64,000 bases of DNA from Quillaja saponaria (lineage: Eukaryota > Streptophyta > Magnoliopsida > Fabales > Quillajaceae), in assembly GCA_029379385.1 (NCBI GenBank), contig CM055606.1, positions 3,224,001 through 3,288,000 of the forward strand. Direction: 5' to 3'. Below the pieces are notes generated by a model. The model was given only the letters and a program-made list of their open reading frames with translations, had not been told where the DNA came from and searched no databases. Shown here one piece after another: positions 25,123 to 38,031 of the stretch. The position numbers were made by a program, and so were the translations under genes. Each line of letters opens with the position of its first letter. Position 1 is the first letter of the stretch.

Positions 25123-27807
25123 CAGTTTCAGTTTCTGCTGTACAACTTAATTACATTATGGTTGTTTTCCGTTAATTGAAAACGCCGTTTATTTAACGTC
25201 GTTTCGGCTGGTGACGGAGTTAAATGGGTACAGTGTGGACAGGGCCGTACGACATTTTATTTAATTAATTGGCAATCCCGACGTAATTTTTAATTTTTAT
25301 CAAACCCCAACAATTATTTATTCCTTTTATTCAATTTTAATTTTTATAGATTCATTTATTTATTAAAGCTCACCAATTTACTCTAAGTGGACTGTTTTAT
25401 TGGTAAAAAAATGTGTTATTTTCTTTGACATCTTAAGTTTAATAGAGAGATTGTGAAAATAAAATTATTATAAAATTATTTGATTTTGATCAGAATAGTT
25501 ATATTTTTGCTTCAAGTGATTAGTTGATATATATATATATATATATATATAAATTTATCAAAACAAATCATAACTCTAAATTGAATAAATAAATAAGAAA
25601 ATACTGATTCAAGGACTTGTCATTTGTTCCTAACATTTTATTTGTTTGGTAACATTTTGAAAAGTATTACAATATAAAAATTCAACATGAAGATTGTGTT
25701 TTAATGATATCCAATAGGACATTATTAAGACTGTCAATTGTCAATAAATTGAAATCTACATTACAGAAATTTCGTTAACATGTCTATTTTATTAATTAAG
25801 ATAATGTAAAGGTAGTTTGCTCAACATGTTTCTTTATTTTATAAACTTATGCTTATAAAATTATAGATATTTTCATATTAATTGCTCTAACTATAACTAT
25901 AAATCAAGTACCAAAGTTTGAATCTTAAATTTGTTAAGAGAAGGCATAGTAATTCAGAGGAAAATGGTGACATGAAGGTAAACCACTTAAGGATTGACCT
26001 GAGTATACATAAGTTGTCTACCTCCCAAAATAATTAAAAGATTTAATTAAATGGATGATGATGATGATTAGGGCACAGATCCCAAACTATATAATTATTA
26101 CACCTTAATCAATCTCTTGAATACAGTACTGAACCCAAGCGGGGATGGATGTTGGTGCTAAATATTTCACGTGCTGAGTACACTCTATTTATCCTCTAAT
26201 AGTTTATGACTTGCAAAAAAAAAAGTTTGAATGTATGATTTCATTATTAATTTGTTGAATTTAAATTTACATTTGAACAAAGTAATATTTTTTCAAAAAA
26301 TATTAATCTTAATATGAATAATATGTATTTGCTTGAAAAAAAAAAATCCAATTACATGTGAATCAATGAAAACATATCATTTGATAGATAAACAAATAAA
26401 TAATTTCTCCTTGTAGTTGTGTCGGAAACGCGGGATTTTTTATCTATCTATAGTCCCTACCATGCTTTGCCATTGCCTCCATGTGCATGCCATGAGCCCC
26501 AGATTCTCTGATCTCTCTAAACTTAGTTATATATACAATTAATTAATTAATTAATACTGTGACATGAATATTCATTATATTCATAATAAATAATTACAAG
26601 GTTTTTTCGTTTAGTTCCGACAATCATGGCTACCAATCACGCTGATATGCATTGAAAAGATGTAAGGACAGGTCAGGATTTTGGTTATATTAATATATTT
26701 TTTTAAAAATTATAAATTGCTTATTAAATAAAATTAAATAATAATATAAAATAATAAATTATAAACTTAATTATCCATAAGTTTAAATGTAAAATAAAAA
26801 TAAATAATACATAATTTTCATCACTGTGAGAATTTAAATAATAAATTAAACAAATATTATATGATATTTGTCACCCATTGAAAAAAAGATTCAAATAACA
26901 AAATAAAAATTACTATTCATATTTATATAACATATGTAAATAGAATAATGTATTCGTGAGTTATTTGTTAAACACTTATTTAACAAATTGAGTTCAAATT
27001 GGCGAACTCAAATTTTTTATTTTATAGATTGTACTATATATTTATTAATCTCTTATAAAGTAAATAATGTATATATTATTATTTATTGCTAAAATTTGGT
27101 TCATGAGAGTGTTTTTTGGAAATTTTGATTGGAGGAATTCAGTGGTTGTTTGCAAGATATAACATCAAAAAGAAATTAGAAGGCAAAAGGAACCAAGACA
27201 TAAATGTGTAAAAAAGTTCAAACAAGATCAATGTAATGTGAAGAAAAAAAGAAAAGAAAAGAAAAGAAAAGCAAGCAAGCAATACGCGGTCTCACTCCGG
27301 GTTGTCGTCACCGATCCAAGGTGGTGGGCCACGTGACTTGATGGGTCAACTCACGTGCATAAAAAACAAAAGGTCTTCTAGTTTTTGGTGTTTAATCTTT
27401 TTAAGGTAAGTTTGATTTAGTTTTTAGTTGTAAACTATTATTTAAACTTACGGTTAGGCCAAATTTTTTTTTTTTTTTCTTGTCTGTGTTATTAGGATGG
27501 CTTAAGAAATTATTATTTGTCAAATATTTTTTTTTCTATATAAATTATCAAAAAGACCTTGTCCTATTTATTATTTGTAAATAAAAATAGTTTTAGAGAT
27601 ACATTCAATAAGCACTTAAATAATACAATTCAAGTGTACCATCTTCTTTCTCATTTCGAGGAAAAGGTGCCAGAGGAAAAGGAAACAACGGAGGGATTCG
27701 AATCGAACCTAAATGGGAATGACATGAAAACTCTTTTTCAAAACCTAGCATTAAGGGTGTTATGATGATATACGAGAGGAATGGAGAAAAACTCATGATT
27801 GGTGTGG
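25123..27807. other. Intergenic DNA upstream of BIM1
   Basis: No gene seen. It contains AT microsatellites (for example about 25530-25551), an AAAAG-type run near 27242-27270, and a GC-richer patch at 27285-27360 with two CACGTG boxes. The patch may be a distal regulatory element. Confidence 0.5.
27330..27357. promoter_or_regulatory. Paired G-boxes in a GC-rich patch
   Basis: CACGTG occurs at 27330-27335 and 27352-27357, 22 bp apart (two helical turns), in a short GC-richer island within AT-rich DNA. The nearest gene start is BIM1, about 2.2 kb away. Confidence 0.45.
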
Positions 27808-28313
27808 AAGGGTCTATTTGGGAGTTTGACGGGAAATAAAACGATAAAAGGAGGGAGAGGATGGAGAGGAGGAAAGAAAGAAGTGTGGAGGAAGCTTACT
27901 ACTAATCATTTCTCTCATTTCAGAGTTAAAAAAAAAAAAATGAAGTGAGAGAAGATGAATGGATAATGTGCATTTCTTATTTGGGAGTTAGAAACAAATG
28001 AGATGAGAGAATAAAATATTCATATTTTTACAATTTTACTCTTAAAATGTTTTAATTGGGTATTAATAGAAAGGATATGGATATACTCGGGATTGCAATA
28101 AAAAGTGATAAAATACATATTCTCTCTTTGCAAATCCTCCCAATTTAGAGAAATTAGAATTTGAGATATCAAGAGATTTGGAGGATACGAGTATCCCTTT
28201 ATTTCCTCTCCCTCAATTAAAAGAAAAAAAAAACTCTGAAACAAGGAAAAATATACATTACGCTCTCGTCTCCTTTTCTCACCCTCCATTCTCCTCCATC
28301 CAAATAGACCCTT
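27808..28313. mobile_element. MITE with AAGGGTCTATTTGG ends
   Basis: A 506-bp non-coding element beginning AAGGGTCTATTTGG and ending with its inverted complement CCAAATAGACCCTT. This terminal form is common among plant hAT- and CACTA-type MITEs. I could not identify a matching target duplication, so superfamily is left open. Confidence 0.6.
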
Positions 28314-28805
28314 AGCTTCTCAAGGACTGCTTCTCAAACATAGACAGCAAAATGGTATCGCTCTTTGCCTTAAGTTTTTGATAAAAAGTTATAGCCCAAA
28401 CCAAACAGAGTCTTATTTGTTGAAAGTAGTTCACATTTAATCTGAACATGATATGACTTGTGTTAAGGTGTTTTTTTTTAGTTAGCTTTTCTATATATTT
28501 TTTGAATTTATCTATGGATTGCTTCGCACTCGAACTAACATATTCAATCTGAAATCAATTTGATCCGAGGATTGTTTAAACATTAAAAAAAAAAATCAAT
28601 TCGATTTGATTGGATGAATGACCCAACCCCTCTGGTTCTGATAGATCAAATTGTAAGCAACTATTTGAGGGAATTAGTTGAAAGGATAATATACCTCCCT
28701 TAGTGTTGACATCTTATTTGTGCAATTTGAAAATTTTGACTAAACATCCCTTACATAAATTGTGAAAAAGATATAGAGAGTTGAATATGGATATAGGAGG
28801 TTATG

Positions 28806-29061
28806 ATTGTGAAAAATCTTATATGACTATTCGATTCAAAACTCCAATACAAGTACTAACGAGTTATTATCATGTTAGTTAAATATAAGAATATCATCAT
28901 ATGTTATATAGTGGAATGTGTTGTATATGAAAAAAGGAAAACAAGGATTGGATAATGATATCACATATAATGATATTATTATATTTAACTACCATGATAT
29001 TGAACCAGTTAGTACTTGTACATGAGTTTTGAATCGATAGTCATACAAGGTTATTCACAAT
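28806..29061. mobile_element. Foldback element with about 100-bp inverted arms
   Basis: The left arm (about 28806-28915) and the reverse complement of the right arm (about 28955-29061) are closely similar. They share ATTGTGAA, GACTAT(T)CGATTCAAAACTC, ACAAGTACTAAC and GTTAGTTAAATATAA in the same order. The short spacer is about 40 bp, so a transcript would form a long hairpin. There is no coding potential. No clear target duplication was seen. It may be a MITE or a template for small RNAs. Confidence 0.7.
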
Positions 29062-29736
29062 AGTTTGGTTTTGATTTTTAAATAGTTTTTTGACACACTC
29101 CATATTTTGTGCCATCAACAATAAGTACTCACAATTTAAATTATGTTGGATGACAAATTTATGAGATGTCATTTTTGATTTAGTGGTCAAGTGTTTTCGG
29201 GCTCTAAAATGTAAAAAAGTTTTACTCCCAATGACCTCAGCCAAAAAGATATGAACCCAATCACTGAAAAAAACACACTTTCTTAACTACCAAGCTATTC
29301 TCATCAGGTGTTTATGAGATGTCTTTACTAGGTTAAAATAACAACTAGTTTAGTTAGAATTTTATTAAATTGGTAATTAATGACATACTGCTTCTGAAGA
29401 CTAAACATACATGGGAGGGGCCCAATCTTTGAAATAACCATACCGTATACTAATATACGCACAATTATCTGGATCAATTAAATATTGGTACATATGGTTA
29501 TCCATTATCCCAATATTGAATCTTTCAATTATAACTAGATTTTCGATGCTTAGAAAAAAGTCAAAAACTATATGTTACTTAAGCAATTAATATAATATAT
29601 ATTTAAACAATATATAATTGGTAACAAATTTAAAGCTCCTATACATAACTTGTGAGGGTAGGAATTAACTATACCTACAAATTACAAATATAAAATGTCT
29701 TCTTTAATTATTATATTTAATAATAATAATAATTAA

Positions 29737-30033
29737 CCAAACAAAGACGCCAAGACTTAAAGACAGCGAGCTAGAAAGGTTCATGTACACAGCTCACACT
29801 GCTTAATTAATGCCTTAATTCACATTTCTTCAATCTTTTACAACGTTAAGAGTACTTGACACAAATGCCTAATTAATTAAATAAAAGCCCCTCATGCTTC
29901 AATCTTATTAGGGTTGTTAATGGATCAGATCGTCTCGGATGCCCAATCCGACTAATCTTATTTTGTTTAATTAAAATAAACCAAACAAAGATGCCACTAC
30001 ATAAAGACAGCGAGCTAGGAAGGTTCATGTACA
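29737..30033. repeat. Pair of 53-bp direct repeats
   Basis: Copies at 29737-29789 and 29981-30033 share CCAAACAAAGA, AAAGACAGCGAGCTAG and AAGGTTCATGTACA with a few differences. They are 244 bp apart. The intervening sequence contains a hAT-MITE-like phrase (GGGTTGTTAATGGATC). They could be a duplication or the remains of terminal direct repeats. Confidence 0.65.
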
Positions 30034-30860
30034 GCACAAAAGTATATGATGTGATTAATTTAAGAATATTGAGTTGATTCATTAAGAGAGAAAATTAAAA
30101 AAATTATTTATATATAATTTTTCTCTTAATCATCAATTTAATTAATTTAAAAATATTAAGTGAATTTTTTAAGAGAAATTTCTATTTATCATTGTGTATT
30201 GACCCTTTACATTCTTTCTTCATTTATTTGGAGAGTTAGACTTTATGATTTGTAATTTATTTTGAAATACAATTAATTTCATTTCAATAACAAGCAAAAA
30301 CAAATAATTAATTTTTTAAATATGAGGGAGTTGGGTCAAGTTTTACCGCTGCATATTTTTATTAACAAGAAAAGATCGGATCATGACCAACTCAATTCAT
30401 TGATAACTTTACTTTTTTTTGTTTATTGATATTATTAATTTTATATTCACCGCTCAAAAGATTAATAGAACAAGTCTATTTAAATTATCAAGGAAGCAAT
30501 GTGGAACGTGAGATTCTAATAGAATGCACTTAGATTAGGCATTTAAGATAAAAAGATAAATAAATTGATAATAACTCAATAATGCAGATCATAATAAATA
30601 AAACCTAACGGAAATACATGAACTCAAAAATAAGAATACCAGCATGTAAACTTTTTAGAAATAAGATGTTTTATAGACACTTTCGGTCATAATTGTTGTC
30701 ATAAAATTTTTATAATAACATTATTTCTAGTAACAGGAATTTAAATTATTGTTTGAAAATTTCAATTAACATGTATTTTATTTTTTAAAAACTAGAATAA
30801 AAATAATTACTCTCGTGTAAATAGTGACATTAGTAATCTTTTTTAAGAGTTGTTATTTTC

Positions 30861-31682
30861 ACGGTTAGATTTTTATATCCACATTCTAATTAAAGTTATA
30901 ACATTAAAGAGACAAATTTACCCTTCTCCTTGTGTTTCACCGGAAAAGTTTGACAGCCATTAAGATGAAGAAGCATTTTCACGTGCTTAGAAAAAGGAGA
31001 GAAGAATGTTTTTACATTTTTGATTTATGATGTTTGATGGTGGAGTTCGAACTGTTATTGGAGTTGAAGGAACATGGGAGGTGAAGGTGACAAAGTTCAG
31101 ATTTTAAGGATATGGTGGTGAATTTACTAAGCACTCCATGGTTTGGTTAGAGAGGACAGATTGATGAAGAGGTTGTGCACTAGAGTTTTTATGATGAGTA
31201 ATGATCAACTATGATTTATATTTGAGATTTATGCAACGGGACTTTTGGGATGAGATTCATTTGCTGAAGGTCATTATAGCAATTATGGATTATTTTATTT
31301 TATCTTTGAGTATGCTTCGCATGTCTAATTTAATAATTTCTCTTTGTAAGAGGAAAAAAAAACATTGAGTCAAATATGGTGCAATGGGATGGAAAAGAGG
31401 GAGACAAATAATTTGTTGGAGGAGGTGATGGTGTTGGCAGTGGTCATGGAGATATTTTGGTCGAAGAGAATCTTGAAAGATGACAGGAATTCAGACATTC
31501 TGATAAATTTTTAGATCACAACTCAAAATTTGATGGATCACTTAAATGAAGTTTTTGAATTAAGAAAGATTAGGAGTAGTTAAAATTGGAACTCTAATAA
31601 AAGGGAGAAAAGAAATGAGGGCAAATTAGTCTTTATCACAATATAAAGGTTGTGGTATGTTAATATAGAAAAATTAATCTCA
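30861..31682. mobile_element. Possible decayed MULE-like element
   Basis: The left border (GGTTAGATTTTTATATC ... ACAAATTTACCC, about 30863-30923) is roughly inverted relative to the right border (GGGCAAATTAGTC ... GAAAAATTAATCTC, about 31619-31682). Identity is moderate and no target duplication could be found. The interior is GA-rich without a recognisable protein. Confidence 0.35.
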
Positions 31683-32943
31683 TTGCACGCGCCTACATGC
31701 ATGTTCAAGGGTTTTTTTTTATTTTAAATAAGTTATAATTTTTTTTAATATTGCTAGAAAAAAATTATTAGGCATTTTAATTTATTTAGTTTTAGATTAA
31801 ATGAATTAGTAAGATAGTGAGAGGATAAGGATGTGAGTAGTTATAATAATTTTTATTTTTTTATTTTTTATTGTTGTATAGAGATAAATGAAGAATTGGT
31901 ATAAGATGGTGAAAGAATGGTAATTTTGTAAGTTTATTTATGTTTTAAATTTTCCTTAAACATGCGTTGTTTTATCTCCTTTTTTTTTTTTTGTGAAAAT
32001 TCAATATTAAAAAGAACTACCTAAAAGCCAAGGAACAATGTTTTACCTAGCTTTTAGTGCATTATAGATAGATATAAATAAACTGTAAAATAACAGTTCC
32101 TGTATTTCCTTTCTCTTTCCTTTTCTATTTTTTTTTTCTTAACCTTTACTTGATTATTTTATTAAATTTCTAAAACACATAAAAAAACATTAATTCACAT
32201 AAAGTATTATTTTTTTTCTTTTCAACCTTTACCTAATTATTTCATAAAATACATATCATTGTGTATCAATCTTGTTTTTTCGTTTTCTCTTTTCGAGCTT
32301 TTATCCATATATAGGCAAACGTTACAATTTGTACAACTCATTTAAACTTACACAAATTATGTTATATACTCTTATTAGTAGATACTAGATACTCTCCAAT
32401 GTAGTTAGCCGTCACTAGAATAGGGTTTAATATATATGTTGTTCACAATTTTTTATTAACATAAATAATAAATTAATTGAGATATGTATAAATTAGTTAA
32501 AGACACTATTTGTTTGACAGAATTATTTTATAATAAAAGAAAAAAAGTTAACGCTACAGTAAAAAAATTTAATTGTGGATTAATAGGGCAACCGTAACAC
32601 AAAGTCGTTTGTGTTTCCCACTGACATTGGGGGTTTGGACATTCTCTTCCTAAGAAATCAGTTTAGGGATCAGTTAACAAATGCATTTCTGCTTATTATT
32701 AGTCTTACACTGCATTTTTTTAATACATGAATATCTGATTAATTAAATGTAAAATATTTTTTTATAAAAAATTAAATAGAAATCTAGTACACGTACGCTC
32801 GCTATTATTTGAATTTTTTATTATATATAATATTTTACTTTACCTTCATAATCTAAAGGACGAATCTCAAAAAAATTATAATTTATTCTAACGTACATAA
32901 TAAAGGGACGCGTGTCTGTTTCTCCGTGGAATCCGAACGGCGT

Positions 32944-33001
32944 CACGTGATTAAAAATGTCTGCCTACCACATCCTCAGCCTCAACCTCCCCAATCACGT
33001 G
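32944..33001. promoter_or_regulatory. G-box pair in a GC-rich island
   Basis: CACGTG at 32944-32949 and 32996-33001, followed by a CT10 run near 33061-33080. It resembles a promoter-proximal island, but no gene follows on either strand that I can recognise. Confidence 0.4.
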
Positions 33002-34391
33002 GCCAACTCACACTGCAATGTTGGCGGGCCCTCTTTGATATTACGTTATCCCGTTTTCTGCTCTCTCTCTCTCTCTCTATTTTTTTTCCGTAACAAGTTT
33101 GCTAGACTTTTCAACTTTACAGTAAAATGTAACTCTTTTATTTTTCATAAACTCTTCATTTCAGCAGGATTCCTTTCATAAAATATTTAAATCCAAAAAA
33201 AGTGAAAATAATAATAATTGGTGTGTTAGCTCAAGTGAAATTTTTTTGCCATCATCTTAAATTTTAGAATTAATTTGACATATTGTATAGAATTAGATAG
33301 TATAAAATCAGTCAACATCTTAAAATATAATTATATTATTATTATATTTTTGTCTTATCATTCTCTTCTCTATTATAGTCTATTATAGTTAGGCATAATG
33401 TAAGAGGTTGTGAATAATACAAATTTAAATTATCTAGTTATTATTAAATATTATATCAGAGTCAACTTAATAGTCATATACTATTATGTCATTCTTATAC
33501 AATCAGTATTTTAGACCACTTTGATTTTTTATTTGAAACATGTGCTTGGCGTTCGTTTGGTGCTAAAAATCATATTCAACTTGTATAATAGTATGTTTGG
33601 TTGAAACAAAAAATAACTCTTAATCAAATGTCTAACACAATTTTAACCCATTTTCAAAATTACTCATGTGTAACTTTTTCATAACACACTTATATTAAAA
33701 TTATACAAGTTTTATATTATTTTTGACAAAAATAGCCTACTATTTTTTTAAAATTTTCTTATGATTCAAAAATAATATTTTTAAATAATTTATCAAACAC
33801 AAAATAGATTTTATCAAAATTAATTTTTTTCATAATCTCTATTAACAAAATTAATTATCTAAAATACTAATTTTGAAATGCTAAATAAAATTATTTCTTA
33901 GATTCAAATCTCAAATAGATTCACCTTTTCAATTTGAAATTTATACAAAAATCATTTTGCACGGCCATTTTATGGGGATTCGAACCCATATATTAATAAA
34001 ATAAATATAATTTTTTAACATTGGGCTAATCTCATAGTTATACGTCTAATATTTCTTTTATCTTGAGTTGAAGAGTATTTATTTAATGGACTAATTTATT
34101 TGCTGCTAAGAAAAAAAAAAAAAAAATCTGAAGCAAGAAAGCAACTTCAATGATCCATATCTGCAAGCAGAAAAACCAAACATTCTGAAAACTTGTTAAA
34201 ATTCAACATCTTTAAGTTACTGCTATATGTTTGATTTATTTATTTTCCCTTAAGCTCTCTTAGAAGTAAATTAAGATACTTTAACTTATAAGTTAATGCT
34301 ATATATTATAGGCTTATAGGCTTATAGTCTCAATAGCATAGAAATGAGGAGAGGGTAAAGTAAGGTAATCCTTGTGAACTGCGATATGAAT

Positions 34392-34421
34392 CGCACGTGA
34401 GTAGGCATTCACTCACGTGCG
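34392..34421. promoter_or_regulatory. Perfect 11-bp inverted repeat containing two G-boxes
   Basis: CGCACGTGAGT (34392-34402) and its exact reverse complement ACTCACGTGCG (34411-34421) are separated by 8 bp. Each arm carries a CACGTG core with the same flanks. The arrangement suits cooperative binding of bHLH or bZIP dimers, or a small cruciform. Confidence 0.6.
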
Positions 34422-36991
34422 CCCATCCCTTGCCATTCATTCATCTGCACGCTCCCAAGTTGTCTCTGTTCCGTTACAACTTGACGTCGTTAATTACAGG
34501 CTGTTTGTGTTAGTTACGTTGTGTGCACCCGTTACGTTCATACGTACACACTGCATTATACTAGGAATTTTTGCTATCCTTCCATTCCACCCTCTTATTA
34601 TTTTCTTCCTAAAAAGTCCTTGCTGTTTAAGTTTTCCTAAAACTTGGACCCAAGATGTATTTTTTTTTTTTTTTTCTATGAAGAGTAGGATGTTAAGTTG
34701 ACAATGTGAAATGTGGTATGCATGTGGATGGACTTGCATGTTAAGTGGTTAATTAAGTTGAACTAAGAGTGCAGTTAAGTGAAATATAAAGAGCACAAAT
34801 TGAAAAATGAGAAATTAAGTATTTAGGTTTTAGTTTTCATCACAAATAAATATATTATCATCAAACTCTTTTCTGTCGGACGTATGATATTAACATTTTT
34901 ATTATTGATGACGAAAAGAAATTCAATTATTTTGATACATCAATAGGTTGGGGTTTGAATCCATAACTTGAGAACAAGAAAGGAAATAAAGTTCTATCAT
35001 GTCTAGTGAGTTAAGCTCTGACAGATAAAAAAAAATATAATTGTAACCACCAATTATATAGAAAAATTAATGTTTCAATCACTAAACATATGATTCTACA
35101 TACATTGTTGGCAAATATGATTATAATACATTGGTTAATTTAATTTAATTCAAATATAATTATTATTGTTAGAAACTATATATGATGGTGCTTTCTAATT
35201 ATTTATTAACAATGTATAAATTTTGTAAGCTACCATGCATATCAAAAAGATATATAGATACATGAGCAAATTAATCAAGGCCAATCATATAACTAAATAT
35301 CTAAATACTTTTAAAATTCTTTTTTTTTTTTAAATTACAATATCACAATGTCATAGTAGATCTGTCTACAACGACATCAATGAAATTTCAAATTTATGAA
35401 ATCTCTCTTGAGACGATTAAGCATGTAAGTTTATCATGCAAATCTCTTGTTCATATGTGAAGAATATTTTGCCTGTGATCCAATAGGATTACAATTTTAA
35501 TATTAATAATTAATTAATAAATATACTGTAGGTGAATTTGGCCTAATCATGATCTATCAAAGTAACAGCTAACCTATAGTAATCCTATTAATGTAAATTG
35601 GACAACCCTCTTTATTATTTTATTATAATTAAATATTAATATTAATAAACATGTAATGCACGATAAAAGTGCAGTTTAATTTTAACAACAGATCAGTTAT
35701 TGACTCAATCAAGAAAAATATATTATTATTTTTTTAATGATCAATCAAGACTTGAACTTAAAAGAATGTTATCAAAACTTAAAGATGTAAGAATATGTAA
35801 GAGCAAATTATACTCCCATATTTATCGAAATGATATTATGATATAAAGTTAAATGATATTATGATACAAGATTTGAGAAATTAACACTTTTCTTAATGAG
35901 ATAAATGAAAAGTTAATGTTGTTAATTTTTTTTTAAAACTATGATTTTATTTTTAACATATTATTAATTATTTTTTTTATTGAAATGAGTTCTAAATAAT
36001 TTTTTATACTTTTTTATATTGCACTTTGTCCTTATTTGGTTTAGCTTTTACAACAGATTTTAGGTTTAAGTTTTCTACAAAGCTATTTGGTAATAGAGAT
36101 ATATTTTTAAGTTTTACAAAAGAGTATTTTTAGGCTTTTACAGTCTTAGAAGCTACTAAAAACTGAAGTTAAAAAAATAAATTTTTAAAAATAAAAAATA
36201 AGAGAAGCTTAAATAAATTTTAATAATTTTTTATTTAGATAAATATAACCATAATATTTGTTAAAATAATACTTAATCATTTTAATACTTAATACATTTT
36301 TTGAAAAAATAAAATCAAACAAATAATTTTTTTTTTTATATATTTGACAGCGTTTTTACGTTAACTCGTCCAAACATATTTTTATATTTTTATACAATAA
36401 CTTTTAAATAGTTTTATTTAAAAAATATTTTTACACACAGTTTAACCAACATGACCATCTAAATGATAGATTTTTAGATTATTAGTAATGAATACATTTA
36501 TTTTAGTATTAATATTTTTTAATATATTCTTTCTAATAAAATAAAAGAAATTTCCACACATGTATGAGTAATTGTTTTAATGAATCTAAAGAGAAAAATA
36601 AAATTTATTAATATTGCTAAAAATTAAGAAATGATTTTATAATTGTACCAAAAAAAATTATGTTTTTAAAACTAGTTTCAAACAAGTTTTATTCTTTAAA
36701 TTATTATTGTTATTTTTTACTACGACTTTCACTTTTGTATTTAATATTTTTAAAATTATATGCTTACAATATTAAGATTTTTTCATATTTTGAAAATAAA
36801 ATTCAGAACTTTTTCTAAATTAAAAATTTTATATTAAGTTATAGTTTATGATTATGTCATAATAGAAACTCCTAAATTCGATTCTCGACATTTACACTCT
36901 CAATTAATTTTTTTTTATTTTCATAAAAATTTAAGTGCCAGGCATTCATTGGGGATATTTGGGATTTCATGTAACCAATTGTATGTGATGG

Positions 36992-37273
36992 CACGTGCTT
37001 CTTGAAACCCACGACTTTGTTGGCGGTGCTTCTTGTTGTTTCTCTCTCTTTGGTTATCTTTCTCGTGACGGTGTCACGTGGGGGTGGGTAAGGGACCCAC
37101 AGATTTTGATACATTACCCGTCAAAAAGAAAAAGAGAAGGTCCAGAACTTAGTGGGGGCATGTGCTCTCTTCATCAAGTGACCTGTCGTTTATGTGTCAT
37201 TCAAAAATCAGAAAAAGGGCTGACAATGACAGATTGATAGGGGTTTCATTCGACGACATAGAGCGCTCACGTG
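36992..37273. promoter_or_regulatory. Cluster of three G-boxes
   Basis: CACGTG at 36992-36997, 37075-37080 and 37268-37273 in a GC-richer island that also holds GTGTCACGTGGGG. No confident gene lies within 1.5 kb. Confidence 0.45.
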
Positions 37274-37875
37274 CTTGTTCTATTTAGTGCTTTTTTAACT
37301 GGTCCTAACTGGTGAAACGTGGACACACATAGATTGTGACAAGTGTAACAATTCATTATTTCGTTAAATTATTATCTTTTGCCTTTCTCAATTTCTATTT
37401 TGGCATGTTTCTGTTTTGAGTGTTGATTTGATTAGCTCATTTATTTGTCATTGAGGCCATTTTGTGATTTATGAAGGACCACCTGCTGTCGTGCTCCATT
37501 CACATTCAATTCGGTGCCACATGCTTCAAGTTTACACTTTCATTTTCTTTTTCTTTTTTTTATATCCAACCAATTATTTGATTCCAAAATTCTAAAAGTT
37601 TATAATAACTTTGAAATTGTTCAAATCAAACCTAAAACTCTGTGGCTACAAAAAGAATTGGGCTCAGTTTAGTGCTGCCAGAAAGTTAGGACCTGACCAA
37701 TTAACTTTAAAGTTGCGCCCTCTAAAAGTTAGGAGTTAGGACACTACCCTTTCAGTTTTGGGCTTTAACAAGAGCAGAAGCTTAATTTACAGGCACTTCC
37801 CTTTGAAACCCACATCATTTCGTGATTTAAACATATGCCAGCTGAGCAGAAAAGAAACAAACTGAATTTGCTTTC

Positions 37876-38031
37876 ATGGTGATTCAGAGCTCCGATCCAT
37901 CCACCAATACCAGAAGTTGTAACGAGGAAGTAGATAGAATACTAGCTAGCTTGGACAGCAAGAGGAGATTCAAAATATCCTTAAGTTTGAAGTGGAACAG
38001 CTCCCAAATTAATGTCATATGCTGTCCTTAA
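37876..38031 (+). CDS. Possible small ORF, 51 aa, unrecognised
   Basis: An ATG-started frame of 51 codons with a TAA stop, about 600 bp downstream of the last box of the G-box cluster. The product is charged and Ser-rich (for example EEVDRILASLDSKRRFKISL) and has no signal peptide or membrane segment. I recognise no family. It could be a small secreted-peptide-like gene, an exon of an unseen gene, or chance. The region is less AT-rich than its surroundings, which is the only reason to list it. Confidence 0.2.
   Translation: MVIQSSDPSTNTRSCNEEVDRILASLDSKRRFKISLSLKWNSSQINVICCP

Noticed and set aside
33221..33240. tRNA A-box-like GTGTGTTAGCTCAAGTG
   Set aside because: No matching B box, acceptor stem or cloverleaf could be built downstream.
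33963..33985. B-box-like GGATTCGAACCCAT (tRNA or SINE)
   Set aside because: No A box at a suitable distance on either strand; the phrase is common in plant repeats.
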